Part shown: piece after piece, positions 46,660 through 57,472 of the stretch
Layout: the number at the start of each line of letters is the position of its first letter
Numbering within the stretch: position 1 is the stretch's first letter
Assembly (NCBI RefSeq): GCF_003597395.2
Contig: NC_133778.1
Coordinates: forward strand, 25,083,989 to 25,147,988
Length of the DNA stretch: 64,000 nucleotides
Origin: Chelonoidis abingdonii
Lineage: Eukaryota > Chordata > Testudines > Testudinidae
Reading direction: 5' to 3'
The notes under the pieces: generated by a model
Told to the model about the DNA's origin: nothing
The model's input: only the letters and a program-made list of their open reading frames with translations
Database searches by the model: none
Made by a program: the position numbers and the translations under genes

Positions 46660-46875
46660 TCCATAGACATCCACATTCTAATCCTAGCTCATGTGCTGAT
46701 TCCTTCTCTAGCCTGGGGCAACTCACTTAACTTCTCTAAATTGTTTCCTTTCCTTTTTATTGTGTTAAAAGATATTTACTTCTAACTGAGGGCTGTTGTG
46801 AAAAAAATTAGTTCAAGTTGGTAAAGGCCTTAGAAGATGAAAAGTGCTATATAAGTAATAAGTATTACTGTTATT
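46660..46875 (+). mobile_element. MIR SINE, diverged
   Basis: Core CTGGGGCAACTCACTTAACT, then TCTCTAAATTGTTTCC and the tail AAAAGTGCTATATAAGTAAT, which matches the MIR 3' end. Plus orientation. Confidence 0.7.
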
Positions 46876-47405
46876 ATAATCAAGGACAAGCTCTGTGCTT
46901 GGAAGACTTAAATATAGGAACCCCATCACTGTAAATTGTTAGGGTGAGAAAAGCTGCTGTGTTGATTTAGCTTCTCTTCTCTGAGCTTTTGTATACAGGA
47001 CACCATCTCATATATCAGACAGCATTTCATTATCTTTTTAGACATGAGGATGCTTAGGTAATATATCATATTTTCCAATAAATCTTAGATTTGCAAGCCT
47101 AGCAGCACTATATATACAATGTTACATCTGTCACATGTTTTCTTCCAGTTTATCAAAATCAGACATGACATCTACTGTAAATGATATTCACATTTAGCAA
47201 GTAATGATACATCTGGCTCCAATCATGTGCATATTCCAAAAGTTCACTAAACAGATATTTTGTTTTAGCAGCAACCTGCATGTCAAACTGAAGGTTCATT
47301 AGCTTTAACAGATTAGAAATTGAATTCTATATGATAATGAGTTTTGGACCACAAGCCAAAATGGTTTTGTTATTGCATTTTGGATAACAAAGAGCTTTCA
47401 CGTAA
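46876..47405. other. Unassigned non-coding DNA
   Basis: Nothing recognised. Confidence 0.4.
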
Positions 47406-47410
47406 TGGGG

Positions 47411-48197
47411 TGTCATAAACAGATGGTTAAGGGTTAATGTCTCTTTTACCTGTAAAGGGTTAAGAAGCTCAGTGAACCTGGCTGACACCTGACCAGAGGA
47501 CCAATGGGGGGACAAGATACTTTCAAATCTTGGTGGAGGGAAGTCTTTGTTTGTGCTGTTTGTTTGTCGTTTTCGCCCTCGGGACTAAAAGGGACAGACG
47601 TACACCCAGGCAAGTCCAATTTCTGAAATCCAGTCTTTCATGTTTCCAAAATAGTAGTATAGTCAGCAAAATTTTGGGGTGGGGGGGGGGGAAATTAGTC
47701 TTTGTTTGTTTCTTAACTTGTGAAGTGTCTTTGTAGAGACTGAAGGATTTTTACCTCTGTTTGGCTACTGTGAATCTCAGGCTGGTGGGAAGGTCCCTCT
47801 AGTCTATATGAATCTGAGTACCCTGTAAAGCATTTTCCATCCTGATTTTACAGAGATAATTTTTACCTTTTCTTTCTTTAATTAAAAGCTTTCTTTTAAA
47901 GAAGCTGATTGATTTTTACTTGTTTTAGAATCCAAGGGTTTGAGTCTAAACTCACCAGGGATTGGTGGAGGGGAAAAGGAGAGGGGGATGGTTAATTTCT
48001 CCTTGTTTTAAGACCCAAGGGGTTTGGGTCTTGGGTTCCCCAGTGAAGGTTTCTGGGGGAACAGAAGTGTGCCAGACACAGACTTCTGGCTGGTGGCAGC
48101 GTTACCAGATCTAAGCTAGGAATTAAGCTTAGAAGGGTCCATGCAAGTCCCCCACATTTTTACTCTAAAGTTCAAAGTGGAGGAAAAAACCTTGACA
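47411..48197 (+). mobile_element. Solo LTR with perfect 5-bp target duplication
   Basis: It begins TGTCATAAACAGATGG and ends AACCTTGACA, giving inverted TGTCA/TGACA ends. TGGGG flanks it on both sides (47406-47410 and 48198-48202), an exact 5-bp duplication. An ATTAAA polyadenylation-like signal lies near 47881. Near the 3' part a ~50-bp unit (TTGTTTTAGAATCCAAGGGTT at 47920, TTGTTTTAAGACCCAAGGGG at 48003) is imperfectly duplicated. A poly-G tract sits at about 47680. There is no internal coding sequence, so this is a recombined solo LTR. I recall it as an abundant turtle LTR family; whether Gypsy or ERV is not settled. Confidence 0.9.
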
Positions 48198-48202
48198 TGG
48201 GG

Positions 48203-48896
48203 TTTTGAAATTTTAAACTAATATTCTTCCAGGCACTGGGACACCATAAAGCACTCTGAAAAAAACCCATTATAATTATTTGTTCAAAGGGCAAAGATGT
48301 CAGCCTGTTAATAGTATTTTAAACCTACTTTAGTGAGTAGCTACTGTTGTTATTATTGGGGAGTGCTACAGAGAAACAACAATAAATCAGTGCCTTCTTT
48401 TACGGACATGTTTGTCTGATACATGGCATGAGCTACAGTTAAATATCTGCAGTTTCATTTTGGGGGTGAGGGAGAGGAAGAGATAATTTGGTTGAATATT
48501 CTACAGACTAATCAAGTTTCCCAAATTCTGAGCTCAGTTCTGCAACCTTTAAATTGCATAGCAGCTATATCACGCAACTTCTTCAATGGGACTTCTTCTA
48601 CATGTGCTACTCAGCAGAAATGTGGACTGGAGAATTGGGCATCTATTTGTAAGACCAGTTGAAATTTTCCATGTGCTTCTAAAAGATCTGGCTTCCAAAG
48701 GTAGAATCTTAGAATTCCGTGACAAGAAATTAATATGTGAATAAAGGGAAAACAATTTTAGCGATCATGTCTCATTTCTTTAACTTAGATCCAGCACAGC
48801 AACATCTATATTTCGATGTCGAATGACTTTATATTGTTTTTTCCTTTCCTTTCTGCTTGTTTCCTAGAGTTTTACCTTCTACAATTGGGGCTTAGG
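48203..48896. other. Unassigned non-coding DNA
   Basis: Nothing recognised. Confidence 0.4.
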
Positions 48897-48970
48897 GCCT
48901 AATCCAAAGCCCATTTTAGTCAATGAGAATCTTTCACTGACTTCAATAGACTTGGATCAGGCTCTGGCTC
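48897..48970. repeat. Short fold-back repeat, copy B
   Basis: GGCCTAATCCAAAGCCCATT on the left and GACTTCAATAGACTTGGATC on the right form the same decayed hairpin as 10241-10300. Confidence 0.6.
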
Positions 48971-51583
48971 CTGTAAGATCAGTCCCATGATGGAGTTCAG
49001 TGTACAAGCTTTTACTGCCAGGTGCACTCAGTAAAAACCACAGTTAGTTTGTTCCCAGTGTCCTGACTGCAGGCATAAGACACAATACTTCAACTCATTA
49101 TTTCCCTTAAGTATGGCCTGTCATGTTACTTTCAGAATTATTCATGGATAATTTGATTCTATGAATAATTAGTTAACATAGTGTCACTACTAATGTGAAA
49201 ACCAAAAATGTTCAGGAATATCTTAATTGACAAAATAGGTGGAAAAATCATACTTGCCCCATCTTTCAGTTAAATTCTGTTTTACTTAGAGTCTTCTTTG
49301 ATCAAACAAAGAGGAATGGCAGATCATTATATGAAATCTGTGAGGCTCATTCTCTTTCTCTCTCTCATATACACACACATGCACAAACACATACACACAA
49401 CTTTCCACACTGGCAGATGAATAAGGCTTTAGGTTTTTAACATGAATTCTATGTTTGCTGTAGGAACTCCTGAGCAGATTAAAATTAGATTGATTGATTA
49501 ACTGTAATAAATACAGCACTACATTACAGCCAAAACTGATAGGTCAGCATTGTTGAAAATGTCCTAAATTTTATTCTATAATCTGTTGTTATCAGCATTG
49601 CCAATCTCTAAAAGGAAATGAGCCAAGACTGTCCACAGTTTGAAGGTGAGAGAGTTATAACTGATAATGTTTTATTGTGAGGTTCTGACTGACAGTTCTG
49701 GATCAAAATGGTTACATATATTTAGTGGGTATATAAAGTCTGGATTTCAAGTCTCCAGAGTGGTAGAACAAAAGCTAAATGCTATCTATATTGGCCCAAA
49801 ATATTTTATGCTGTTGGAGCTCACAGTGTGCTCAATCTTATTTGACCCTTAATCTGTGTCCCTGCTGCTGCTCTCTTCTGTTATGGGAAAGTAATCTTGC
49901 TGGATCTCTTATCCTCTATGCTGTGTGTTGAATAGGAAGAAAATTACTTCAGCCACGTGAGAGATAATGCAAAGCTCTCACCAACTTTGAGTTTGCATGG
50001 CATCTTAAGAGTCCAACCGAACAAAGGTGTCCATACCACCGGATCTGCCATCTGTCCTGTCCCCTTCCATACCTTTAACCAACCTCATTTTGCCATTGTC
50101 CAGTTTAACTCTATCCAGGCTTTGTTTTCCCACTAAAGCCTGGCAGCTCCCGCTCTAGATCCTCTTCAGCAGCAGCAAAGTCCAGTTTATACTTACTCCC
50201 AGGAAAAGGATCTGGATTCGTCCCAATCTCTCTTTGCCCTAATTATTAACTGAGCCCCAGACAAAGCTCCAAATCGTTTTTCTCTGAAGTGCATACTGAC
50301 CAATTCAAATGGCCTCTCCTAGGCTAAAGAACATAGAAGGGCATCCATTGGCCCGAGTGTGCCCCTTCATCCATACTTACTCAGAGCTGCCTGAGAGCAG
50401 AGGCCCAGCTGTAAACTTCAGGGGGAACTGGCCAAATACCAATGGGCCAAAAGCATAGTACCATTTTATCTCTGGCTAGGACACACTCTTAAGCTACCAG
50501 ACAATCTGAAATGAGATGAACGGGAATGTATATGCTTGTATATGTTCTTCAATTCACCCTTGCTGAAGCTAAAAATTTATTCAAGTATCCCACCACCATC
50601 GGTCAGTCAGAAACGTGATCTATATAGCACTATTCTCTCTGAATTCGCTGAACCTTCAGAACCTGAGCATGATCTTGACCATCCCATGGGCTAGAACTTG
50701 TCAAAATAAAATTGACCTTCAGAATACAAACCCAGATATAAAAGGCTAAGGTGCTATAGGGAGTAGCCAGAAAAATGACAGTGTAGCCTTCACCATGTTT
50801 AGAACAGTTCAAAGGAAAAATAAGAAACAGATCATTATGCTTGATCTTTCCTGTCAGTCGCTAAACGTGTGACAGGTTGGGATATTCAAGAGATATTCCA
50901 GATACCATTTTTTGGCACCTGCTCCAAAGGAAGTACCAGCAGATTTGCTATCCTGAAAGGCCTTGCAACTTTTCACAAGGATGTTTTTTGCAAAATCTTA
51001 CCTCTTACTAGGTGATGTAAACTCTCTAAGGTCTTCAAAGTTGCAGCTTATCCTGTCAAATGTACTGCCTAATATGATATCTTAAGTCCTACTGCACACG
51101 CTTCCCTCACTGTACTCCCACAGAGTACCTAGAGCATCTTGAGCTCATTGGGGATGGGGCATTGGGGATGGGGCCTTTACCATACTCTCACTACTGGCCC
51201 TGTGCATAGATGAGGAGCATTTGACTGATTCCCGCCCCTTCCCTGGGAGTAGCAGCAAATGTGTGCTCCTTGAGTGCCCACACATTTCTCACCTTAATGT
51301 TCATATTTGTGTAAGTTCCAACAACATTTGAACTCACTAAAGTCCCAAAAGAGTTGTTTGTTAAAATCAGGTGAGAGGCCTGCCTGCTGTGGAATTAATA
51401 AACCAGTGATAGTACCGGATGAGCAAAAGTCAACCATTCTAACACCATATCACTATTAGCCTTGTCTCACTTCATTCCAATGCACAGTGCAGCCATCCAT
51501 CTGAATTCTTCCTCAGGGGTCCTAAATGTATTGTGGATCCACTTGTTACCTAGCAGCTCTGTGTTCTTGAGGAACCAGGGTGA
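48971..51583. other. Unassigned non-coding DNA
   Basis: A short CT/CA-rich simple tract lies at 49350-49400. No recognised repeat or gene in the remaining ~2.6 kb. Confidence 0.4.
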
Positions 51584-51591
51584 AGTACCCA

Positions 51592-51836
51592 CAGGACCGG
51601 CGCTAGAGTTTTTCGCGCCTTAGGTGCACGGACGTTTCGCCGCCCCACGCGCCGCTCCTGCGGCTCCGGTGGAGCTGCCGCAGCCGTGCCTGCGGAAAGT
51701 CCACAGGAGCCGCGGACCAACGGACCCTCCGCAGACATGACCGCCTGCGGCCCCCCCCCCGTCAAAATGCTGCCCCCCGAAAATCCTGGTGCCCTAGGCG
51801 ATTGCCTAGTTTGCCTCAATGGAAGTGCTGGCCCTG
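51592..51836. mobile_element. GC-rich hAT MITE with 8-bp target duplication
   Basis: The left end CAGGACCGGCGCTAGAG faces CAGGGCCAGCACTTCC, the reverse complement of the right end; CGCCTTAGGTGCA and its inverse TGCCCTAGGCG follow. Flanks AGTACCCA (51584-51591) and AATACCCA (51837-51844) match at 7 of 8 positions. The 245-bp body is strongly GC- and CpG-rich (CGCCGCCCCACGCGCCGC), unlike the surrounding DNA. It is related to the element at 40701. The open frames over it are artefacts of GC content. Confidence 0.85.
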
Positions 51837-52200
51837 AATACCCAGCCTGTGTGGCTCACGAAAGACACCCCGCCCCTCAGCCTCTGCTTGAACCAAATAT
51901 GCATCAGAAGAAAGACTTACAAAAAAGCAATGAAAAGGCAGTGGGAGACATACTTGAACCCTGGGATAAGGATGACAGGATTAAGGAAACTCTCCTGGCT
52001 TCATTTGCATGATTAAGGTGGTTGCTTCTCCCCCCCTGCAACCCATGGGTGTTTTTTTGGTTTCTTCATTCGCTCTGCAGCAATGCCTAAGCTAAAAGAT
52101 CCCTGCAGTGCCCAAAAATCCTGTGGGGTTTGCTCATGCAGTAGATTACTACTGGAACAATTGTAATGTGAAAGTGGGGATAAAGGCATGTTGAACCTGG

Positions 52201-52350
52201 GACATATGACGGTGGCAACTTGGAAGTGCTGCTCAGGTGTGTTCTATTCTGATGCAGTGCCCAAGGGATATGAGGGTGACAGCTTGGAGGTGCTGTTCAA
52301 CCCAGCCTGCTGAGTCCAAGGGCCTATGAGGGTGACAGCTTGGAAGTGCT
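52201..52350 (+). repeat. Three ~60-bp imperfect tandem units
   Basis: The block TATGAGGGTGACAGCTTGGA followed by AGTGCTG occurs near 52203 (as TATGACGGTGGCAACTTGGA), 52268 and 52325, spaced 57-65 bp apart. The linkers share CCAAGGG. No known family was recognised. Confidence 0.75.
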
Positions 52351-52384
52351 GATTAACCTGGTCCTCTCAGATGTGCGCTGTTAA

Positions 52385-52400
52385 TGTGTGTGTGTGTGTG
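52385..52400. repeat. (TG)n microsatellite
   Basis: Eight TG units. Confidence 0.95.
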
Positions 52401-54139
52401 TTCATCCGATTCTGGGGCTGAAGGAACCCAGCCCTAGGGAACCAAAGTCCTTCAGAATAGCTCCATCGGGAGGGAACTTGCAGAAGGGAGAACTAGAGCT
52501 CCATATGAGAACACAAGTGACACAAGCAGTACATTGATAGAAGTACGGAACCCCGCCCCCCAGAAGAGTAACCCTAATCAATGAGCATACCCCAAAGTAA
52601 CAGGCAAATCTGGTTACACAATAGAAGATGTTGCTTTATTTTAGCCAGGCTGAGACATCTTCTGAACAGCCTGCCTCTGCATAAAAGCAGGTGGGCAGCA
52701 TGCCAGCTTTCCCACATCTGCATTACTGTAGGGTTTCTGTAATGCTCTGTGCCCTTCCTGTTGCTCTTTGCCCATCTTTCTTGTGTAATAGTGAGAATAT
52801 TTCTATATATTGTCCTCAGAATATTATCCCTATTGATCTTGAGAAGGTGCACCCTGATTGGAACAGACACTCTTGGATAAGCCTGCCTCACTACAAAAAT
52901 GGGACTGTTAGCTACAGGGGTACTCACCATATGATCCATCCCACACTCCACCCACTAAGGTGGGCCCATCTCAACCTCCTTGGCCCCTGCCCCTATATTT
53001 CTGTCTGATCAGGATTCGAAAGTGCTTGAACTGCAACTTTCTGCTGTAATGAGTGATGCCCAGTTAGCTACTGTCATTACCCCAACCCTGCACCCACCTG
53101 TAGCCTACAGGGGTACACCCAGATTCCACCACAAGGGGTTTAGAAACCAGGGAATCCACAGTCCTATCTTCGTCCGACCAGCCTCATTGCAGGAGTAGGG
53201 GAACCTGTATCCACCTGTTCATTGGTACTGGAAACATGGGCACCTCCAGTTAGTGACTGCAGTCCATGTGGAAGTCCCTGACTCTCCCCCACTGTTCCTT
53301 TCACATCTCTAGGGTAAGATGAGTTTTGAAGTGTGGCCAGGGTATTCACCAGCCTTGGTTCATAGTGATTCCCAGCAATAACTGCTGCCACCAGCTTCTT
53401 CTGCCTTCTCGGCCACTAAAGAGCTCATTTTCCTCTAGTGCTGCTTGGTCTCCATAATATCACAAAAATCATGGGTAGAGGGAGCTGCATTCAGCAGTGA
53501 CTCCAGCTGTTTCCTTCCTCCCAGTTCTCTGCAGCTGCAGGTGCACACAAGCCTCTGTTCCTGTAGGCCAGGGGACATGGGCACACTGACTAGAGAAATG
53601 AGCCTGCTAGCTTCTGCCTTCCTGCTAGCTGAACCATCACTGTTAGCTAAGCAAATAACTGGTCTGCCTTTGTTAGCAAGCAGTCTGCATGCAGATTGGT
53701 GAATCAGTTATTAGTAGGGCTGACAAGTGATTAAAAATTAATTGCCATTAATTGCACGATTAAAAACATTAATCATGATTAATTGAACTGTTAATAATAG
53801 AATACCATTTATTTAAATATTTTTGGATGTTTTGTATTTTTGAATATATTGATTTCAATTACAACACAGGATACAAAGCATACGGTGCTCACTTTATATT
53901 TATTTTTATTACAAATATTTTCACTATAAAAAAACAAAAGAAATAGTATATTTCAATTCACCTATACAAGTATTGTAGTGAAATCTCTTTATAATGAAGG
54001 TTGAACTTACAAATGGAGAATTATGTACAAAAAATAACTGCATTCAAAAATTAAACAATGTAAAACTTTAGAATTTACAAGTCCACTCAGTCTTACTTCA
54101 GCCAATCACTCAGACAAACAATTTTGATTGCAATTTTCA

Positions 54140-54740
54140 GGAGATAATGCTGCCCAGGACTTGTTTACAATGTCACATGAAAGTGAGAACAGGTGTTCAC
54201 ATGGCACTGTTGTAGACGGCATCACAAGATATTTATGTGGCAGATGTGCCAAAGATTCATATGTCCCTTCATGCTTCAACCATTATTCCAAAATACATTT
54301 ATCCATGCTGATGACAGGTTCTGCTCGATAATGATCCAAAGCAGAGCGGACCGATGCATGTTCATTTTCATCATCTGAGTCAGATGCCACCAGCAGAAGG
54401 TTGATTTTCCTTTATGGTGGTTTGGGTTCTGTAGTTTCCATATCAGGGTGTTGCTCTTTTAAGACATCTGAAGGAATAGTCCATACCTCATCCCTCTCAG
54501 ATTTTGGAAGGCACTTTAGATTCTTAAACCTTGGGTCGACTGCTGTCTCTATCCTTAGAAATCTCACATTGGTACCTTCTTTGCGTTTTATCAAATCTGT
54601 TGTGAAGAAAATGTGCTGAGTCATCATCTGAGGCAGCTATAACATGAAATATATGGCAGAATGTGGGTAAAACAGAACAAGAGACATACAATTCTTTCTC
54701 AAATTGTTCAGTCACAAATTTATTTAACACATTATTTTTT
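54140..54740 (-). pseudogene. hAT transposase C-terminal half, remnant (left arm and centre)
   Basis: Read on the minus strand from about 54740, this is the C-terminal part of a hAT transposase, the enzyme that would cut and re-insert the element. VTEQFEKELYV and a hydrophobic stretch come first. DPRFKNLKCLPKSERDEVW follows, the widely conserved hAT/ZBED 'DPRFK' block, near 54540-54480. Then come a Ser/Asp-rich linker (VASDSDDENEHAS), ISMDKCILE, a stop, and WLKHEGTYESLAHL. CEHLFSLSCDIVN close to 54180 is the hATC dimerisation block (normally ER-[LV]-FS). The in-frame stop falls on the first Trp of the conserved LEWW motif. Nothing upstream of this portion (zinc finger, catalytic N-terminal half) is present. 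Confidence 0.8.
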
Positions 54741-54751
54741 TAACAAGCATC

Positions 54752-54976
54752 ATCAGCATGGAAGTACGTCCTCTGGAATAGTGGCTGAAGCATGAAGGGA
54801 CATATGAATGTTTAGCATATCTGGCACATAAATACCTTGCAAAGCCAGCTACAAACGTGCCATGTGAACACCTGTTTTCACTTTTAGGTGATATTGTAAA
54901 TAAGAAGCAGGCAGCACTATATCCTGTAAATGTAAACAAACTTGTTTGTTTTAGCAATTGGCTGAACAAGAAGTAG
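54752..54976 (+). pseudogene. hAT transposase C-terminus (hATC), second inverted copy
   Basis: Seventy-five codons in one frame, broken once. ISMEVRPLE, a TAG stop at 54779-54781, then WLKHEGTYECLAYLAHKYLA, PCEHLFSLLGDIVNKK and NVNKLVCFSNWLNKK end at a TAG (54974-54976). This is the complete hATC dimerisation region of a hAT transposase and the inverse duplicate of 54140-54340. The stop lies at the same LE(W)W position as the stop in the other arm. It has no start codon or upstream domain. Confidence 0.85.
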
Positions 54977-55356
54977 GGCTGAGTGGACTTGTAGGTGCTA
55001 AAGTTTTACATTATTTTGTTTTTGAGTGCAGTTATGTAATAAAAAAATCTACATTTGTAAGTTACATTTTCACAATAAAGAGATTGCACTATAGTATTTG
55101 TATGAGTTGAATTGAAAAATACTATTTCTTTTGTTTATCATTTTTACAGGACAAATATTTGTAATAAAAATACTAATATAAACTGAATACTGTACACTTT
55201 GTATTCAAATCAATATCTTTGAAAATGTAGTAAAACATCCAGAAATGTTTAATACATTTCAATTGGTATTCTATTAACAGTGCGATTAATCACAATTAAT
55301 TTTGTTGAGTTAATTGCGTGAGTTAACTCTGATTAATTGACAGCCCTAATTATTAG

Positions 55357-57400
55357 GAACCCTGCCAACACCCCGGTGCTACTTGATATGACAAGACAAG
55401 AAAGTTCTTAGCTGTGCTTCTTCTGAGATCCCCCTCTGAATTTTCACAAAATTATTAAAGAAAATTCACTTCTCACTGTCTATCTTGCAAACTTGGGAGT
55501 ATGAATCATAGTAAAAGAGTTTGACTCTCTAAAGTAAATGATGAAAGGACAATATGCTGTTCAAACTGTGTTCTCTCATTTGGACTCCTGATCAATTAAG
55601 GCTTGAAATGGTGCCCACTGAGGTCACTGGAAAAACTCTCATTGTTGTCAGTGGGCTTTGTCTCAGGCTCTGGCAATCTTGGGGAAAAGCACATTTGTAC
55701 TGCCACATCTAGCTACTTTTTAATTGTAGCAGTGGCACTAAACAGCATTAGTACCTGATGGATGAAACAGAAGAAAAGTTAACAAGAAAAGTTAAAAGTC
55801 TGCGAGGTGTCATGAGACAAGCTGAACTTTTTTCCAATTAAAGTAATGAAGATTGTAGGAGGGCTACAAATGATTTTTTTAAAAAAATCTGTAATGATTT
55901 AGTCTCAGTTGCTTCTCCATTTAATTGCAGCATTAACATTTAACACTTAACACACCTCAGTAAATCAAACAAGACTATAAACAGCTTCCCTGTTTCTGGC
56001 TTTCCCCAGGCAGGCACTGATCACACATTGCACCCTATAAGGAAATTTAGACACCTTCCACTTGCCAGTTTCATCCCACCTCCTCTGAAAGCACTCTGAC
56101 TTTATCTCCCCTGTGTTGTGGATTCCTTCTTCTCTGGCTATGCACTGTCTCATATTCACCTCCCCAATGCCACTTAAGCCACCATACAAGCTATCTTCTA
56201 GACTCTCACCTCTCTAAGTAGGGCATATTCAAAAGGAGGTAGACAATATGGGATTAATGAGGGTTTCTGGCAATAAGGAGGCATATCTGGTTGGAATTTC
56301 CCTGAAGGCACGAGTTCCAATCTGTTCTGCTTCCTAGCTGCTTGATTCTTAGAATAGCTCCTCTGCTTGTCTATCTGCAAACTTGTCCATCTGCATCATT
56401 TTCTAAGGCTATAACTCCCTTTAAGCTAAGGATGGAGGCAACACTTTCAAAAAGAGCTTATTAACAATTAGATTTTTTCAAGCTCCTCCAGCAAGACAAA
56501 CCTGAGTTTACCACCTGTTACTATTAGAAATATTCAAGGAAATTCTAAATGTTCTTATTCCTATTGATATTACAGGCCACTGGGTTCCTTAGAATTTACC
56601 AAAGCTGTGACAGTCAATAGCTTGTTGTTTCTGTTTAGAAATGTGTATGCACTTGCATCCCCTAACAACCTTTGTATAGCAAAGAAAGATTAAATATTCA
56701 TGTAATTTAGCTTTGTTCCAGTTTGTTTTCAATTAACAGAAGAAAATCCTCTCACACATAATAGGCTATTTTATGTTAGGTTTTGGTGTATTTATCTAAC
56801 AAAATTAAGCTTTTAAGCTTATGAGTCACAACCATTAAATGTATTAAATGAATGGATGCTAATAAGATTAGGGAAATCACATAAAATTTAAAATATTAAT
56901 TTTAATTAGAAGTTTCCTTTTCTTGGTGTTTTACAGTGAATTTTATGCTGGTGAATGTTCCAAAATAAGTAATAAAATATTTTAATGCAGGAATCTTAGT
57001 ATCGCATAAGATTAATTTTTCCTCATCATAAACCTTTCTAAATCCTCAGCTCGTGTTACTATACATCTGATGTGAATAATTTAAAAAGTTATTGTAACAG
57101 ATTACATATCTTGCCAGCCCAACAGGAAGAGAGAAGCACGGATGTTAAGTTGTCATGGATCAAATCCTTTTCTGATTATATATAGTTAAGCAAACAAAGA
57201 TTCCATCATGAGCCTGGCAAATGAAGCTCAACAATATCTCTGGTGAGAAGATCTCTAGAGATAGTGGGATGACATGAGAAGCACCTTAGAATTTTTGATG
57301 CAAATACACACACACTTCTGTATGAATACGTACGCATCTCTGTTTTGCTGGCTACTACTCAAAAGCTGTCAGATCCTTTTGGGAAATCTTTCCTCCTCAA
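55357..57400. other. Unassigned non-coding DNA
   Basis: A relic of the small fold-back family may lie near 55605-55680 (GTCAGTGGGCTTTGTCTCAG). AT-rich sequence at 56690-57070 has no repeat character. No exon. Confidence 0.4.
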
Positions 57401-57472
57401 GGGCTTGATCCAAAGTCCACTAGAGTCAATGGGTTTCATTCCACTCAATTCAGTGGGCTTTGGATTAGAGGC
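57401..57472. repeat. Short fold-back repeat, copy C
   Basis: GGGCTTGATCCAAAGTCCAC pairs with GTGGGCTTTGGATTAGAGGCC. Same family as 10241 and 48897. Confidence 0.65.

Larger units (their letters stand above)
51845..53706. other. Unassigned region with local tandem repeats
   Basis: It holds a threefold repeat at 52201-52350 (separate entry), a TG microsatellite at 52385-52400 and several frames of 60-125 codons without recognisable domains. The sequence is richer in GC than the average and could be a decayed LTR-element interior, but no coding motif supports it. Confidence 0.4.
53715..55348. mobile_element. Fold-back hAT transposon, 8-bp target duplication
   Basis: The left end TAGGGCTGACAAGTGATTAA faces TAGGGCTGTCAATTAATCA, the reverse complement of the right end. 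Flanks GTTATTAG (53707-53714) and ATTATTAG (55349-55356) match at 7 of 8 positions. The two outer ~600 bp (53715-54314 and 54750-55348) are inverted copies of each other along their whole length, each including the end of a hAT transposase gene. The centre (54315-54749) is single-copy and belongs to the left, minus-strand half. Both termini therefore derive from the 3' end of one parental hAT. No complete transposase remains. Confidence 0.88.

Noticed and set aside
49350..49400. Simple CT/CA tract considered as a repeat array
   Set aside because: Short mixed microsatellite without further structure; no spacer-repeat order like a CRISPR array, which would not be expected in a vertebrate.
51550..52012. 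Opposing GC-rich frames of 89 and 108 codons
   Set aside because: They are produced by the GC-rich hAT MITE at 51592-51836, which lowers stop-codon frequency.
52574..52951. 125-codon minus-strand frame and overlapping 105-codon plus-strand frame
   Set aside because: Both strands are open at once, neither shows a domain, and no retroelement motif is present.
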